Shown here: in pieces, positions 1 to 12,099 of the stretch
Numbering within the stretch: position 1 is the stretch's first letter
Layout of the letters: each line of letters opens with the position of its first letter
NCBI GenBank assembly: GCA_025617745.1
Contig: CM046870.1
Span: forward strand, 6,697,618-6,761,617
Length of the DNA: 64,000 bases
Source: Heliocidaris erythrogramma
Taxonomy: Eukaryota; Echinodermata; Echinoidea; Camarodonta; Echinometridae
Direction: 5' to 3'
Position numbers and translations under genes: made by a program
The notes under the pieces: model-generated
The model's database searches: none
Told to the model about the DNA's origin: nothing
Seen by the model: only the letters and a program-made list of their open reading frames with translations

Positions 1-74
1 CTTTTAAATTATCATAGTCAGGAGGTAAGAAAATGGTTTTCTTTATAAACAGAGCATTTTGGGGGAGAAAAGCG

Positions 75-365
75 TTGTCAAAGGGTAAACTTTGGTGTCT
101 TTCTTTCAGGAGGTCTGACATCCCCTTCCCGACAGACTATTTTGTCAGTTTTATATTTTTGGAATGTAAATCCATATATAGCTCTTCTTTCTGACGAGGT
201 TTGGTCACTGGGCTTCAAAGGGAAGATTTACCCATTTTTTAGGGGCCGTCTGACACCCCATCCCGACTCAAATTTTTGTCATTTTTTTTGTTTGATAATG
301 TCCAGTCATACTACTGCCTACTGACAAGGTTTGGTGCATGGGGTAGATGGGGTGAAACATGTCAG
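75..365. repeat. Degenerate ~130-bp tandem repeat, about 2 copies
   Basis: The phrase GTCTGACA-CCCC-TCCCGAC followed by a T-rich TTTGTCA stretch occurs at ~112 and ~249. TCTGACGAGGTTTGGT at ~190 recurs as ACTGACAAGGTTTGGT at ~319. The spacing is 129-137 bp. The copies are diverged and no coding is evident. The array may continue off the left edge. Confidence 0.5.
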
Positions 366-593
366 TTTCTCCTGGGTGTAATTTCAGGAATCCCGTCGTC
401 ATAAATTCCCTCATGTATTTCTCGAAAAATTAGGGATTCGAGAGCGTAATCAAGAAAGGCTTTATGTATAGTAATAAGCCATTTCGTAATTACAATTTAC
501 GCATGTGCAAATAGAGGTCATCTGTACCGAGTACAGTTGACCTTTTACACGCTGTCATTTTGGACGCACCACGAAGCGCGCACCATGCAGAAA

Positions 594-629
594 GATTTTA
601 CCATGGATTTTACCATAGATTTTACCATA
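594..629 (+). repeat. 12-bp direct repeat, three copies
   Basis: GATTTTACCATR is repeated three times head to tail with one changed base. It is surrounded by AT-rich sequence containing GCATGYGC and AGGTCA-like phrases that recur near 18.97 kb (AGGTCATCTGTACC at 515-528 and 18968-18981). Confidence 0.75.
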
Positions 630-699
630 TGTTACCTCCATCGCAAACAAATGCGCATGCGCGTACAAATTGAGGTCATTTCAGGGTCACTTGTGTCCT

Positions 700-880
700 A
701 AATTATGGAATAGCCTTCCTGCAAAAAGTGCATAACATCTGATTCTTTTAAAAATCATGTAAAAACATTTCTGTTCAACTCTTAACTAATTTCTACATGC
801 GCCCTCAGCACTCCACAGAGTGGATTTGGCGCTATATAAGTTACATTTATTATCATTATTATTATTATAATAATAATTTA
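700..880 (+). mobile_element. LINE 3' terminus, frameshifted relic
   Basis: Translation from ~700 reads KLWNSLPAKSA, then, after a frame change, SDSFKNHVKTFLFNS and a stop. This is the WNSLP...FK..LKTFLF pattern found at the C-terminus of CR1/L2-like LINE reverse-transcriptase ORFs. It is followed by a short 3'UTR ending GGCGCTATATAAG and an (ATT)n tail at ~850-880, typical of such LINE tails in marine invertebrates. The internal TAA and frame break make it non-functional. The clade is inferred from the motif only. Confidence 0.7.
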
Positions 881-882
881 CC

Positions 883-1018
883 TAACTGCGACTTAAGGCG
901 AAACCTAACAATAGGTTTATTCCGTCACAATAGAAATTTGACGTTCGGGCGAACGAGTGGGTTAGGGCGAAACGTAACAAAAGAATAAGATAAAAGATTT
1001 CGCCCTAAGTCGCAGTTA
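883..1018. mobile_element. Foldback/MITE nested in the LINE's ATT tail
   Basis: The left arm TAACTGCGACTTAAGGCGAA and the inverted right arm match at 20 of 21 positions, with ~94 bp between them. Both sides are ATT/AAT microsatellite, so the element appears inserted in the preceding LINE's tail. It has no coding capacity. Confidence 0.7.
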
Positions 1019-1082
1019 GAGTTATCATAATAATTATTATTATTATTTGTACCATGAACTAATTACGAACTAGCTTATGACT

Positions 1083-1272
1083 ACGATTGAAAAGACTTTC
1101 GACAAATCAACTCAAGGATAATTTTAATACCCTGTGGTCAATTGTATATCCCATGAGGAAATCATGTCAGGATTACGCGATAATGTCATTGTAATGTTCG
1201 CGCGGTACAGGTTATGGACATGGCTACTAAAATGGCCTTTGGTTGACATTTCGAAAGTCTTTGCGATCGTGT
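1083..1272. mobile_element. MITE, ACGATCGCAAAGACTTTC subfamily
   Basis: The right end GAAAGTCTTTGCGATCGTGT is inverted relative to the left end ACGATTGAAAAGACTTTC. The internal phrase GTCATTGTAATGTTCGCGC relates it to the copies at 36959, 42657, 46570 and 50722. About 190 bp, non-coding. Confidence 0.65.
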
Positions 1273-1634
1273 AAATTTAAATTTTCGGAATGATGTGAAA
1301 ACCTTTGTCTAAATGATCTCTATCCTTTAACGATATGAACAGACGATAGATACCCCCGTGATGCGATAATCGCCTTAATGATATAAGGGATTGGTATCGG
1401 AAATAGAGATAAATGATATAATTTCATCAGGGTCCGCCAACTTGTGGATAATTTGCTAAATGATGGTAGGTGACATCCAAACATCTGTTAATATCTATCA
1501 CACAACTAAGTCATGCTAAAGTCATCCTGAAGGGGAGTTCTATATACATAACATTGGCCACACATGAAGTTTCCTCCTTTTATGACGTAATCATTGAAAC
1601 AAACTTATCATAATTCTGACTGCTGTCAGTCATC
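1273..1634. other. AT-rich intergenic DNA, no feature seen
   Basis: No open frame, repeat unit or inverted repeat of note. Confidence 0.5.
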
Positions 1635-1802
1635 AATGGCGTAGCTACAGGGGGCACATGGGGGAACGTGCCCCCATCGAATGACGAAGAAAAAAGGAAG
1701 GAAAAGATAGAAAGGATTCGCATTTCATTTTCTGAGTAAGACCGATGTGCCCCCCTCCATGATGACAATGCCCCTTAATGCCTGGATTCACGCTACGCCA
1801 TT
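1635..1802. mobile_element. MITE with AATGGCGTAGC terminal inverted repeats
   Basis: Perfect 11-bp inverted termini (AATGGCGTAGC / GCTACGCCATT) bound ~168 bp, with GGGGGCAC and GTGCCCCC near the ends. The same design occurs at 6451-6716. The open frames in it are accidental. Confidence 0.65.
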
Positions 1803-2600
1803 GGCATCCATCATCCGTATTTATAAAAGAATCCTCTATTTCCTTTTGATACATTCAGTTGGCAAATATTCAACTGAGTGTTTTTAAATATAATTATAAA
1901 GAATTATTCCTCCGGTGATTTAGGTGAACAGATTATTGCAGAAAGCTCATAGTGTTAGTGTCACTACGCCTAATGCGATATTTTTGAAAAATTGAAATTT
2001 ATCTAAAAATACTAAGATGCGGTAGATCGCTCTTGATTGATTTTTATCTGATTTGACAATGAACTTTCATAAGTAGGGCCTACTTTTTTGTTGTCTGGAA
2101 TGAGCGATGTTTATCTAGATATTTTGTGATCCAATGTCACCCAGTATCACTAATGCGATGTGGTGAACTTCACTCTATCTTTTTAAGACATACAGTATTT
2201 AAAAAAATTAAATCATTCTTCTCTCTCATTACCATTTTATTGATGATATAATAACATCATTGCATTGCACACAGCTGATATGTTATATCTTTCTATGCAG
2301 TCAGGTTCAGATTAAGATTCAAACTACATTTATTTTCCTCCTTATATTACAAAATGGATTGTGCGTTTCACACACACACAAAAAAAAAACATGATGGAAG
2401 TCGAAGTTAATACTAGTAGTTATCAAATTTGTAATTTATATTTCTCAAATTGGAATTTGGCCGCGATGGATTTCATCTTCAAATGTCCTTTGTATCTGTG
2501 TTGTTTTGTTTACATAAAACCCCCTGAATTGAATAAAACAATATATTGAAAATCCTATTTTAGTCTATCCGTGGCTGACCGTGACTGTTTCTTGTCAGTC
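1803..2600. other. AT-rich intergenic DNA
   Basis: No gene recognised. A poly-G run of about 15 follows at ~2603. Confidence 0.45.
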
Positions 2601-2618
2601 CTGGGGGGGGGGGGGGGC

Positions 2619-2736
2619 GTTTCATCAGGTATCTTGTCGGTGATTTTTAAAGACAAATTTGCTCTCAGCCAATCAGATGCAAAGGTTTCGGTAGCTTATA
2701 ACAGTTATTGCAACTTGTCATTGATGAAACAGGGCC
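2619..2736 (-). mobile_element. Foldback element of the GATTGGCTGAGAGCAAATTTG family
   Basis: The minus-strand core TTTGCATCTGATTGGCTGAG and AGCAAATTTGTC match the elements at 38018 and 47609. The ends GTTTCATCA... / ...TTGATGAAAC are inverted. It is followed by AGGGCCC, as in the 38-kb copy. Confidence 0.65.
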
Positions 2737-3015
2737 CAGATGACAAGATGACGTCGTGTCATATCAACGTCTCAACGTTCACAACGGATAATAACAATAT
2801 CGGATGATACATTGCCAAAAAGGATTCATCACAAAGAAGTTGAATTGTCAGAGAATGGCACAAAACGTCACGTTAATTGGCCCAATAGCCTTGACTCCGG
2901 CCGTTTCGGAACATTGATTACAATGATCCCCCTCCGCTTCTGGTTCCCACTGACGGTAGCTAGTCTCTATGACCAGTCGTTTGTTGTTTCCATGACATAA
3001 ACCATGAACTTGAAA

Positions 3016-3019
<4 letters not shown>

Positions 3020-3060
<41 letters not shown>

Positions 3061-3062
3061 AA
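3020..3062. repeat. (GA)n/(AAAG)n microsatellite
   Basis: An AAAGAAAGAAAG block leads into about 14 GA dinucleotides. Confidence 0.9.
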
Positions 3063-3261
3063 ACTCACATCAACTTTAATCTCTTATTCCTAAGCCATTA
3101 TAAAGTCGTCTCACTCGTAATGTCCTCTACTTGTCTTTCTCACAGAATTTAGACACCGAATTGCTTGATTCCAGCCTGAATGTTTTTGTGAGATTTGTCT
3201 TTGCAATGTCTGACCAACACAAGATGCAATTTAAAGGTAAGCTTTAGTTCTAGTACCGTAT

Positions 3262-3490
3262 TATAAAATCAGTTGAAACCCTGGGGATTCCAGTTGACAT
3301 GTCAATTACTTTCACCTAGTTTCAATAGTTTTAAGTAGTACCATTTATTTCCATTTGATTCCAGTTGAAACTAATCAACGTAGTTGGATGATACCAGTCA
3401 AACCCATATACATTTCCATTGTAACCACTGGAAATATATTGAGTTGAAACCAGTTTATTCTACTGACACAACTGCCAGTTGACTCCTTTA
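3262..3490. repeat. Dispersed CAGTTGAAAC motif cluster
   Basis: Variants of CCAGTTGAAAC, on one or other strand, occur seven or more times in ~230 bp (for example near 3272, 3291, 3361, 3395, 3442 and 3475). Spacing is irregular. It looks like a decayed short-unit tandem repeat; the AACTG core also resembles Myb sites, but no function can be assigned. Confidence 0.45.
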
Positions 3491-3499
3491 AATTCCCAT

Positions 3500-6450
3500 T
3501 ATTATAGATCGAGATAAATTCGTCTGAAAAAAAATAATACAAGTTGAAGTTCAGTTAAGGAGATTATTTCCAAGTTGAATGAAATTGGGCCCCATTATCT
3601 CCAACTGTCCTCCGCTCTTGCATGTGATATGAGACCATAGGCCTGCTCATTTACCGACGGCATAGGTTGGAATCATACCCTACCCCCCCCCCCCCGCTCT
3701 CTCTCTCTCTCTCTCTCTGCGGCATGAACCCTTATGCCTCAAACCATGGACCTACCGTATAGAGACTCAAGTCCAGGAGTTAGGACAGATAACTCTTTGC
3801 TCAAACCCACAATATCTTTCAATGTTTTATTCCTTTGCTTTTCTTCCAGCCATTCTCTTACCCTTTCTTTGCCATTCTGATGCAACAAATATTTATTATT
3901 TGCGAACGAAGGGTATGTATCACTTCGTGTTCATAACATATTTGAATATACATAATAAATTGCAAATTGGATACATAAAGGCTCTCGAGTGCAGATAATA
4001 TTTTGATTTAGAAAATATAATATTTGTGTTTGAAGAGAAGAGAAATTATGCTTTAAATTGCATGGTAACCTTGATTAAGCAACAATTGTTGTACAAAAGC
4101 TTGATAACAAAATTCCAATACATGTATTTAGTACCATTAAGAAAAAAAAATTTCAATATTATGAGTATGAGATCGAGAGATATTCAATCTATATCGAGTA
4201 TGTATACAGTAACAATTGTTTTACTAAATGACAGTCACTTCAACCTTGTTTGTATAAACGAAAATGTGAGAAAAGTATTGTTTTATTTGAGTTTAAGATA
4301 CATATCAGTTTCATTGAGTTTTAAAATGTTTTTATTTGACTCAATAAAATAACCTATAGAGGGCTAAAATGTTGAAAAAATTAATATTCATGTATTTGAG
4401 TGTGACGTAAATAAAGATGAAGCGAACCCAACAAATCTACAGATTGAGGTAATTGCTTTTTGTGTTCATTTTCATAGTTTTGAATTATTTTGTTTTTGCT
4501 TGGTCGGGGCAAGTGACCTAATTTAACCCTGATACTCTCCATCCTGATGTTTTAGAAAGTGAAGGGGAAGTAGGAAGAAAATATAAAAGAAAAGAAAAAG
4601 TGCGTGATGCCATGCACTTTATTTCTCAGCTCTATTTCCTGATTCCCTGTCCAAATACTTGTAAGGAAGTCGGGTCATTCCACAGTGAAGTACAATTCAA
4701 AATTACTTGAACCGAATGCATTTATTATTTACTTTGACCGACGTTGGCATTGGAAAACATTAACAAAAAAAAAAAATTATTGAACTAAAAGTGCATTTTG
4801 CTTATAAAAAAAATCGATAAACAAATATCCTTATGAATTTGAACCAGTGAAATATAGGAGACTTTTTAAAACCTAGTTAAAAGAATAACTTAATTTCATT
4901 TGAATTTACTTAATTTTTGTTGACATGAGATAGACTGGTATAATTTAGAGACAAGGATTTTATCTTCCGCAGTTTTCTTGTCAACCTGAATTATGTCAAG
5001 TGGAATTATTTTGCGATATTATTCTCTTTAAGAAATGAACATATTAATCTCGTTTATATTTACGATACTCTTATACTCTTATTTTTCTGCGTTTCTGTCA
5101 TTAGCTCCCTTCCTCTCTATTCCCTCTTTCTTACACATATATTTTCTTTATTTTTATTTCTTTTGTACCCGGTTATCTCTGTACCCTCCCTTCTCTATCC
5201 CCCTCTCTCTCTCTCTCTCTCTCTCTTTAATGGACAAAAAAGACTCATATACCTGACTCCATATACATGTTTGTTCTATTTTTATTTGAAATAATACATG
5301 AAGGAACGAACATTTACAAGACCAATTACAATCTACATATTGACTTCAAATATGTTATTCACAATAATATACACGATGTCGCATACACAACAGTCGACTG
5401 AAAAAAATATTTCGTTTTATGGCCTATTAATCCCACAAAACAGCCTTGTTGACAAAGTTTGATGTCACTTTTGCGATAGCTTTGTTAAAAAAAATATAGG
5501 AACTGCGAACCATTTAACATTTCTTGGCATACATGTCAAGCCTCCTTTTGGTAATGATTGCTCGAAGCGATCCTAAACCTTACCTGAGCTTGCCTGATAA
5601 AGCAACAGATAATCACGTTTGCCATTTAGTGGCATTGAATACTTCGTTTGCTAGACCACTTTCGGAAGAAGCGTCTTGGATATTGTATGTATGTGAACAA
5701 CCCCATTGTGGAATAATGATATCCTTGTACGACCAATACCATGCACAATAATGCATCTCAGTTGAAATGAGAATAAAATCATTAAAATTTCGATGAGACA
5801 TTCCGTTTCTAATAAATATAATAATTCGGTTTACTCCAGACACTGGCTGTGCTATCGCTACGACTAGGTCCACAATAACAATTTGCTAGTCTGTAAACAA
5901 AAATATCCAACAAAACGAAGTATATGTTATTGTAAACAAAGAAAATGTGATGGACAAAATGAAATAAATTAGATATCAACTTAAACTGACCCTTGTCTTT
6001 AAGGTACTATTTTACTTTTTGAATTAAAATACATATGGATAAATCTAAGTCTCATGCCAAAAGATGTTCGTTTAGTTTAGTGTTATTAAAAAGAGAATTT
6101 TCCTTTTTTGTGTAGATTCGTTTTGTGATTGCATTTCGTATAATTCCGTCTTAAGTTTGGGGAAATTCCACAATCACCTAGTAATCTCAATGATTGAAAA
6201 CTATTTTTTTCTAAGATTGTGTTTATTTGTTTGATTCCTAATGATGGATGTTGGAGACAGTCTTGGATTAACACTATTTTTATGATAGCCCCCAAATTAT
6301 ACGTGAAATAGTACCTTAAGACATGTAAGAAATTTTTAAAAAGTCTAACACTACTATAGAACGACTACAGAATGAAAGAAAACGTAGTGATGAGGGATAG
6401 TACAACACAACAGACTATTCTCCTCTCCTAAAATTTAGTGTTGATCTGTA
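3500..6450. other. Intergenic, AT-rich, with small microsatellites
   Basis: Contains (C)n(CT)n at ~3684-3718 and (CT)n at ~5199-5226. The frames at 4026-4352 and 5613-5873 are AT-driven, lack recognisable domains, and show no gene structure. Nothing else supportable. Confidence 0.45.
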
Positions 6451-6716
6451 GTGGCGTAACCACAAGGGGAACACGGGGCATGTCCCCCTAATTGAATGAC
6501 GAAACAAACAATAAAAACACGGAAGAAAAGGGGAACGACAGGTAAAGAAGGGGAGAGGGGAAGGATAACTTGAAAAGAAAATAACACAACCCCTCCCGCG
6601 CCCGCCCCCTCTCCCTACTCGATGACCTTGTTCTCTCGCAATTCATTTGCCGTGCGAGACCAGTGCGCCCCCATATCACCAGTGCCCCCTCAACGTTTGG
6701 TCCCACGCTACGCCAC
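6451..6716. mobile_element. MITE, GTGGCGTA... family, second copy
   Basis: GTGGCGTA at the left and TACGCCAC at the right are inverted. The internal phrases TTGAATGACGAA and GTGCGCCCCC match the 1635 copy. The middle is expanded by a purine-rich tract at ~6530-6620, making it ~266 bp. Confidence 0.6.
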
Positions 6717-6880
6717 CAATGATCATAATTCGAGAAAGACTGCTGGTAACTAAAGTACGTATGCCTACAGGATGCAACAAAATTCATCATGACACTTATT
6801 TCATGTACAAGTACAATCGCAAGTTTTTTCTTTTTCATATCAACCAAAGGCAAATTCAATAGCATTGTGCGTCGCCTGTT

Positions 6881-6993
6881 GAAATGGTGCGAACATGGAA
6901 ATTACATAATCAGAACATGATTTCATTTGGGCAAGACAATAGTGTACTGAAATTGCCTTTGCGTTTATTTCTGGAAAGTCTTTGCGATCGTGT
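6881..6993. mobile_element. Decayed MITE relative with the GCGATCGTGT end
   Basis: Shares GTGCGAACAT, ATTACATAATC, GATTTC and GAAATTGCC...GCGTTTATTT with the 36959/42657 elements, but ends GAAAGTCTTTGCGATCGTGT as in the 1083 copy. The left inverted end is missing or too diverged to see. Confidence 0.6.
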
Positions 6994-6999
6994 TGTCAA

Positions 7000-9280
7000 C
7001 TGCACCAAAGAATAGGATGGCCGAATTACGAGCTCATTTTGACAAATTAGTCAAATGGTGATTAATGTTATTGAATTGTAGCAATGTTTGTTAAATCACA
7101 AAATGAACAGAAATACAAAACAATATTGTATCAAGACTCATCATATGCGCAAATGAAGCAGTGAAACAAAATATGGTCGAAAGTCAAGACTTTCTACAAA
7201 AGTTTTAGCTTATTCTGAAATTAAACAAATCATGACAATTTAATCGAGAAGTTGATGGTCTACAATTTTTTTTTTGCAAAAAGATAATCATTTATCCCTC
7301 TCTCTAATATTAATGATTATTTGTTTCACTATCAGCGTTGTCTACAACGATGAGGCTCCAACGAGCAAAGCCTACGAATCTGTAGCTTGGAATATGCTTT
7401 ACAGGAAGACGATCACTCTATTTACGAAAATATAGGCTATTTAAACCACCATCTTTCATCTTGCACCATGGCATAAGGAAGACAATACGAAGGCAAGATT
7501 GATAGCGTAGTGCATGGAAGACTAAATTCATCAGAAAATAAGTGCGTCAAAGGTGAATTAAGTAAGGCAAGAATGAGACGCGACAAAACATAGAATTGTG
7601 CATAGTACAGGATCTTGTCATCCATGAGTTTCAGCGTTTTTAGTCGATATGACTACAAACATGAATAGTCAATGACGGAAGATCAGGAAGTTGATGCAAT
7701 AATTTGTTTGATCCTAAGTGTCCAATGTTGCGTGCTGAGGTTTTTAGTAGGCTGATGGCTTCTTTTCAGCAAGCTGAAGCTGTTGGCAAGTTTTTTGTTC
7801 CCTTTTACCTTATTTGAACATCGTTCAGAATAATTCAGTGTTATGTTTAAATCAGCTAAGCCCCTTCCATCACCTAAGAGACATAAGACTTCTTAGAATA
7901 GATGAAACGTCAATGCCACAAGGAAGATGTTTCACTTTTTCATGTCATACGTTCATCTGATATCATTCTGGGTTTCTTTCATAGTACGAACATGACGAAG
8001 AAGGCACTGATGACTGATGCCATGGTGTCTGTATTGTCATTAAGTAGGATAAGAGTAGATGTAACATCGTGGCTATAATGTGTTTCCATGGATACTGCTT
8101 CATGTAGTGGAAGTCTGGAAGATGCTTTCCTTGCTGATACTTGTTTGCGGTTTTGCTTGGTGAGGACTACTGCTGCTGCTATTGTCGGTGTTCTATTGTC
8201 GCCGTAGTTGACGATGGTGAATGGTGATGATGATGATGTCGATGACGATGTTGCTGTTGTTGATTTGGATGGGTAGAGCAGCCAAGCACAGCTAACTAGC
8301 CAAGTATCTTGGAGCTCAATCGACTCGAAGCTCCATCGATTCGGAGTTTGATGCGATCTACTAGTTTATTATCATCTACTGATGAGAAATTCATCCAAAG
8401 ACTCTTTGTCTTTGACCTGCAGAAAAGAGAAAATAAAATGATAGATTGATGTTAACCATTATTGTTTACAATCACGTGAACATAATCAGGTTGTATTTCT
8501 GTAGCAGAGACAGATTGAAAACAAAGACAGAGAAATTAACAATTATTGTAGAACATCATGGATAGGCGCAAATACATTGAGCGAAAGAAAAGTATGAAAC
8601 AATACATTGGCACTGAAATCATAACTATTGTTTTAATGCATTTAAACTAATTGAGAGCTTTCACCGATGTGAATAAAAAAACCTGAATAATTTCATTCAG
8701 ACCACCTAGCAATTTGACTTTCTAACAGTCAAAACAACATGAGAAATGATATATATACCATAACAATGTTCATTTCAACTATTTATTGTCATAAATCGCA
8801 GATGCGTTCACCGACCGGTCACCGAACCCAAGTCACGTGATCCAGTATCGAACGGACCGATTTCTCAGCTTGGTTCTAACAGGGAATTGTTAGAGACAGT
8901 AGGCCTACATGCGCTGGCGACAATCGCTTGTTTCAGTATCCTAAACAAACAGAATTTCTAACGTTAATTCTTGGAACAAACACTATTCCTAACCATAGCC
9001 CTACTGGAGCATTAGGTCAAAGCACCTTTGGCTTCGGTGTGTATGATCAAGGAGGTACTAGGCTTGCCTGGTACCTCCTTGTTATGGAACACGCAAGATT
9101 GATAGGGGCAGAGAAAGGGGATATTAAAATAGTTGTTCAAACAGGGGCATAGGGAAACGCCCATGCCAAACAAATACATATGCCTCTCTCTACATGCATA
9201 AATTATAGGCATATGTGATACCATGACCTACTGTACCAATAATGAAATACACGACCTATAACACGTCTAAGGCCCATATT
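7000..9280. other. Intergenic, no gene seen
   Basis: AT-rich. Small GCT/GAT-rich simple stretches lie at ~8168-8262. A CACGTGA E-box sits in a less AT-rich patch at ~8805-8860. No family recognised in the short frames. Confidence 0.45.
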
Positions 9281-9289
9281 CATGTACCC

Positions 9290-9612
9290 CTCTCCCCCCC
9301 CCCCCCCCCCCCACCGGTCGATGACAAGAGAACATAGGATAGACGAGAGGGATACATTTCTACACGAGAGAGAAATGGAGAAAGAGAAAGAGGAAAAAAA
9401 GAGGGCGAGTGAGTGAGAGAGAAGAGAGAGGAAGAGAGAGAGAAGGGACAGTGAATTAGAGAGGGAGGGAAGAGGAAGAGAGAATGTGTCGAGAGAGGAC
9501 GACAGAGAAAGTAAGTGCGAAAGAAAAGGAAAAGGAGAAAGAGAAAGGCCGAGATAGAGAGAGAAAGAGCGAGAGACAGACAGACAGACAGACAGACAGA
9601 GAAGGGGGAGGG
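9290..9612. repeat. Poly-C run followed by a long polypurine tract
   Basis: About 18 C at ~9294-9312, then ~250 bp of nearly pure purine (GA/GAGG/GAAA) from ~9360, ending in (GACA)n at ~9576-9600. Low complexity. Confidence 0.8.
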
Positions 9613-10240
9613 GTGTTCTAATCTAAATACCCTCGAATTCTATTTCGATGCGTATTTCTTTGATAAACATCTTTGAACAACGTCTTCGCGCTCCATTGCA
9701 ATGTTCCTCCCTGGCCCTTGCACTGATCCACGACGATCCGTTTACCTCGGGCACGTTCTCGCTTCTTAATACACCAAGGGATTGACTCCCGGCCAACACT
9801 TCATCCACACAGACAGTTAGTATCCATACAGACAGTTAGTATATTCGGCAGATGCTTCAGGCGTGCCCAGCACTGTTACCTTACATTAGGATCCATATGC
9901 ATAATAGTTAGGTTAAGAGGTGGATCGCAGTGGCGAATTAAGGGGCACAACCTACCCGTGCCGCCCCCTCCACCTCCCAAAAAATGCACAATGATTGTGT
10001 AATTTTGCGGTACTGCCCCACAAAGTGCCCCTTAATACTGCAGTTTTTCGGCATTGTTTCCCCCCCCTTTTTTTTACAAGATCCTGGATCCTCCCCTCGT
10101 GTATATTTTCATGTAAGCGTAAAGGCATATCATCATGATCATGGCGAGATGGAAGAGTGGTGCATCGAATTGGGCGGCATCCAAGAATTTGGGTAAGGGC
10201 ATATTACAACCTTCTCATCTCCTCCTCATCTGTATGTCAA

Positions 10241-10324
10241 CACGAGACCGACAATGTCGGTTTGGTGAACTCTCACAAAAATTAGTTGCCAAAAGGCCCA
10301 CTAGACCGTAATGTCGGTCTCGTG
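10241..10324. repeat. Foldback with CACGAGACCGACA arms
   Basis: CACGAGACCGACA at 10241-10253 is inverted at 10312-10324. The left arm also contains its own palindrome CCGACAATGTCGG. Probably a short foldback element. Confidence 0.6.
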
Positions 10325-10724
10325 GGCTGTCGCTACCCCCCCACCCCGAGGAGGCAAGGGCGTAAAATCCATGGCAGTATGCATTACTATTGGAATGATA
10401 GGGATTATTTATGCGAATTTCAGTTTTGTATTGTAGCATCCGAATGAAGATGATAACCACATAGCTTTCAAAATAATATATCCAATATATTGCCTCCGCT
10501 TTGGAGCTATGAAGCAGCAGAGTGTGAACTTATGTAAATTTTGTCACTCAAAAGAGTTTTGCACTGAAGTGAAAGTACATGTATGTACAAAATTTGGTGA
10601 TGCCTAGTACTGCAGTAGCTCCCGGAGTCCTACAATACGCGTTTCCCTGAAGCAAATTAGTGCGTTATCTTCAATTTATAAGCCAATGGGATATCATTCA
10701 TTTGATACATCTTCATTGGTATCT

Positions 10725-10760
10725 CCAAGGAGTTATCACAGACCTGTGATAACTCCTTGG
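10725..10760. repeat. Perfect 17-bp-arm hairpin with 2-nt loop
   Basis: CCAAGGAGTTATCACAG, AC, then its exact reverse complement. The context GGTATCTCCAAGG / CCTTGGTATCTC also shows a short flanking direct repeat. No T-run follows, and a bacterial-type terminator has no meaning here. Confidence 0.85.
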
Positions 10761-10769
10761 TATCTCTGA

Positions 10770-11820
10770 GATGTGAGAATTACAGGAACTGAGTATTGTT
10801 TTCATCTTATTCAATATCTTGAATCATAAATAAAAACGCACTTTAACACCACAGTTATACACCTATATATACAAATACATTTGCCTTGCTTGAACCAAGC
10901 TGGTAGACAATCCGCGAATGTCGATGCGTTTTTTTACAGGTCGAAGTTCTCCCGCTCGCTTCCTGTGCACATAAATACAACATTCACTTTTTTCTCGTTC
11001 GACTCCATAAAACGAGAGAAGATATATGTGTGCAATCTGCAGTCATTACGATCTTATTAGTCTGAAAGGTCGTAACTCACTCGACCCTATCTCAGAAGGT
11101 CCATAAATCTTACCAGCCTGAAGTTTCAGCGCACCATCAAATAGCGTGACCTCGATTGAGGGTACGCCGAAACTACCCCATCAATCCCGACTGAGATGTC
11201 TGCTGGCCGCTGCACACACCATACATCGTAAAAAAAAAATCCTGCGTGAAGAAATGCTTCTGCAATGCTGCATGTCCATTTCAACTGTAATGCTATGTCA
11301 GCCGCGTGGACCGTCCACAAAAACGAGTTGCGTAAAATTGCACCCAAATATTGTATTGTGTAAAAACGGAACATGCTTGTTTGCTGGGTAAAATGTACCC
11401 AACATTGTGTAAAATTTACACACTACTGGGTAAGATTTCTAATACCCCCCAAAACATGCATTCCCTTTTATCTGATTATATATAGGCCCAGATGCCTACT
11501 GGGTAAAATTTTACCAACATTTTTAGATTGTAGTCTTCATGTTTCATGTTGACTTGCGTCTGTTTTTATCTTAAGCTAAATTCTACCAAGAAAAATCTCG
11601 ACTATCTTGTCTTCTGCATGCCCCCAAATCGTAGTCCTACCCATGATATAATATTATGTTTGATAATTGTAAGACAGTGCCGTGTTCCTAATCACGCAGT
11701 GTAACTTCCTTCTCTCCATTCGTGTCTATTTTCAGAAAATAAGGGGGAGGCAACCGGCCTATTCCCCATTTTAAAACCAATGTTGCATGTATATAAAGTT
11801 CACAAGGGAAAATTTTCCCT
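10770..11820. other. Intergenic; GGGTAAAAT motif patch at 11388-11520
   Basis: TGGGTAAAAT, TGTACCCA, GTGTAAAATTTACAC and CTGGGTAAAATTTTACC occur within ~135 bp, giving short inverted and direct repeats typical of a decayed foldback. The overlapping frames at 11126-11391 on the two strands are chance. Confidence 0.45.
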
Positions 11821-11828
11821 CTTCCTTC

Positions 11829-11879
11829 CCCCCCCCCCCCCCCCAACCCCCCCCCCCAAAAAAAAAAAAAAAAAAAAAT
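11829..11879. repeat. (C)n/(A)n homopolymer tracts
   Basis: About 16 C, AA, about 11 C, then about 20 A. Another poly-G run follows at ~12069-12081. These create false Pro/Lys- or Gly-rich frames. Confidence 0.85.
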
Positions 11880-12099
11880 CCGAAAAATATTACTTTGTTT
11901 TTGTTCGTTCCTATATAAATTATCCCCCTTTTCTCTTTGGAGATGGTCGTTTATTATCATTTTCCTGGAATCGTGTCTCCTTTCTATATAAATCTAATTC
12001 CGCCCCTGTTGTAATGACATCACGTCATACAGAAACAAGCTACAAAGTACAAGAGAACAGAGGAGGAGGGGGGGGGGGGGAGACGGATAGAAAGGGGTG

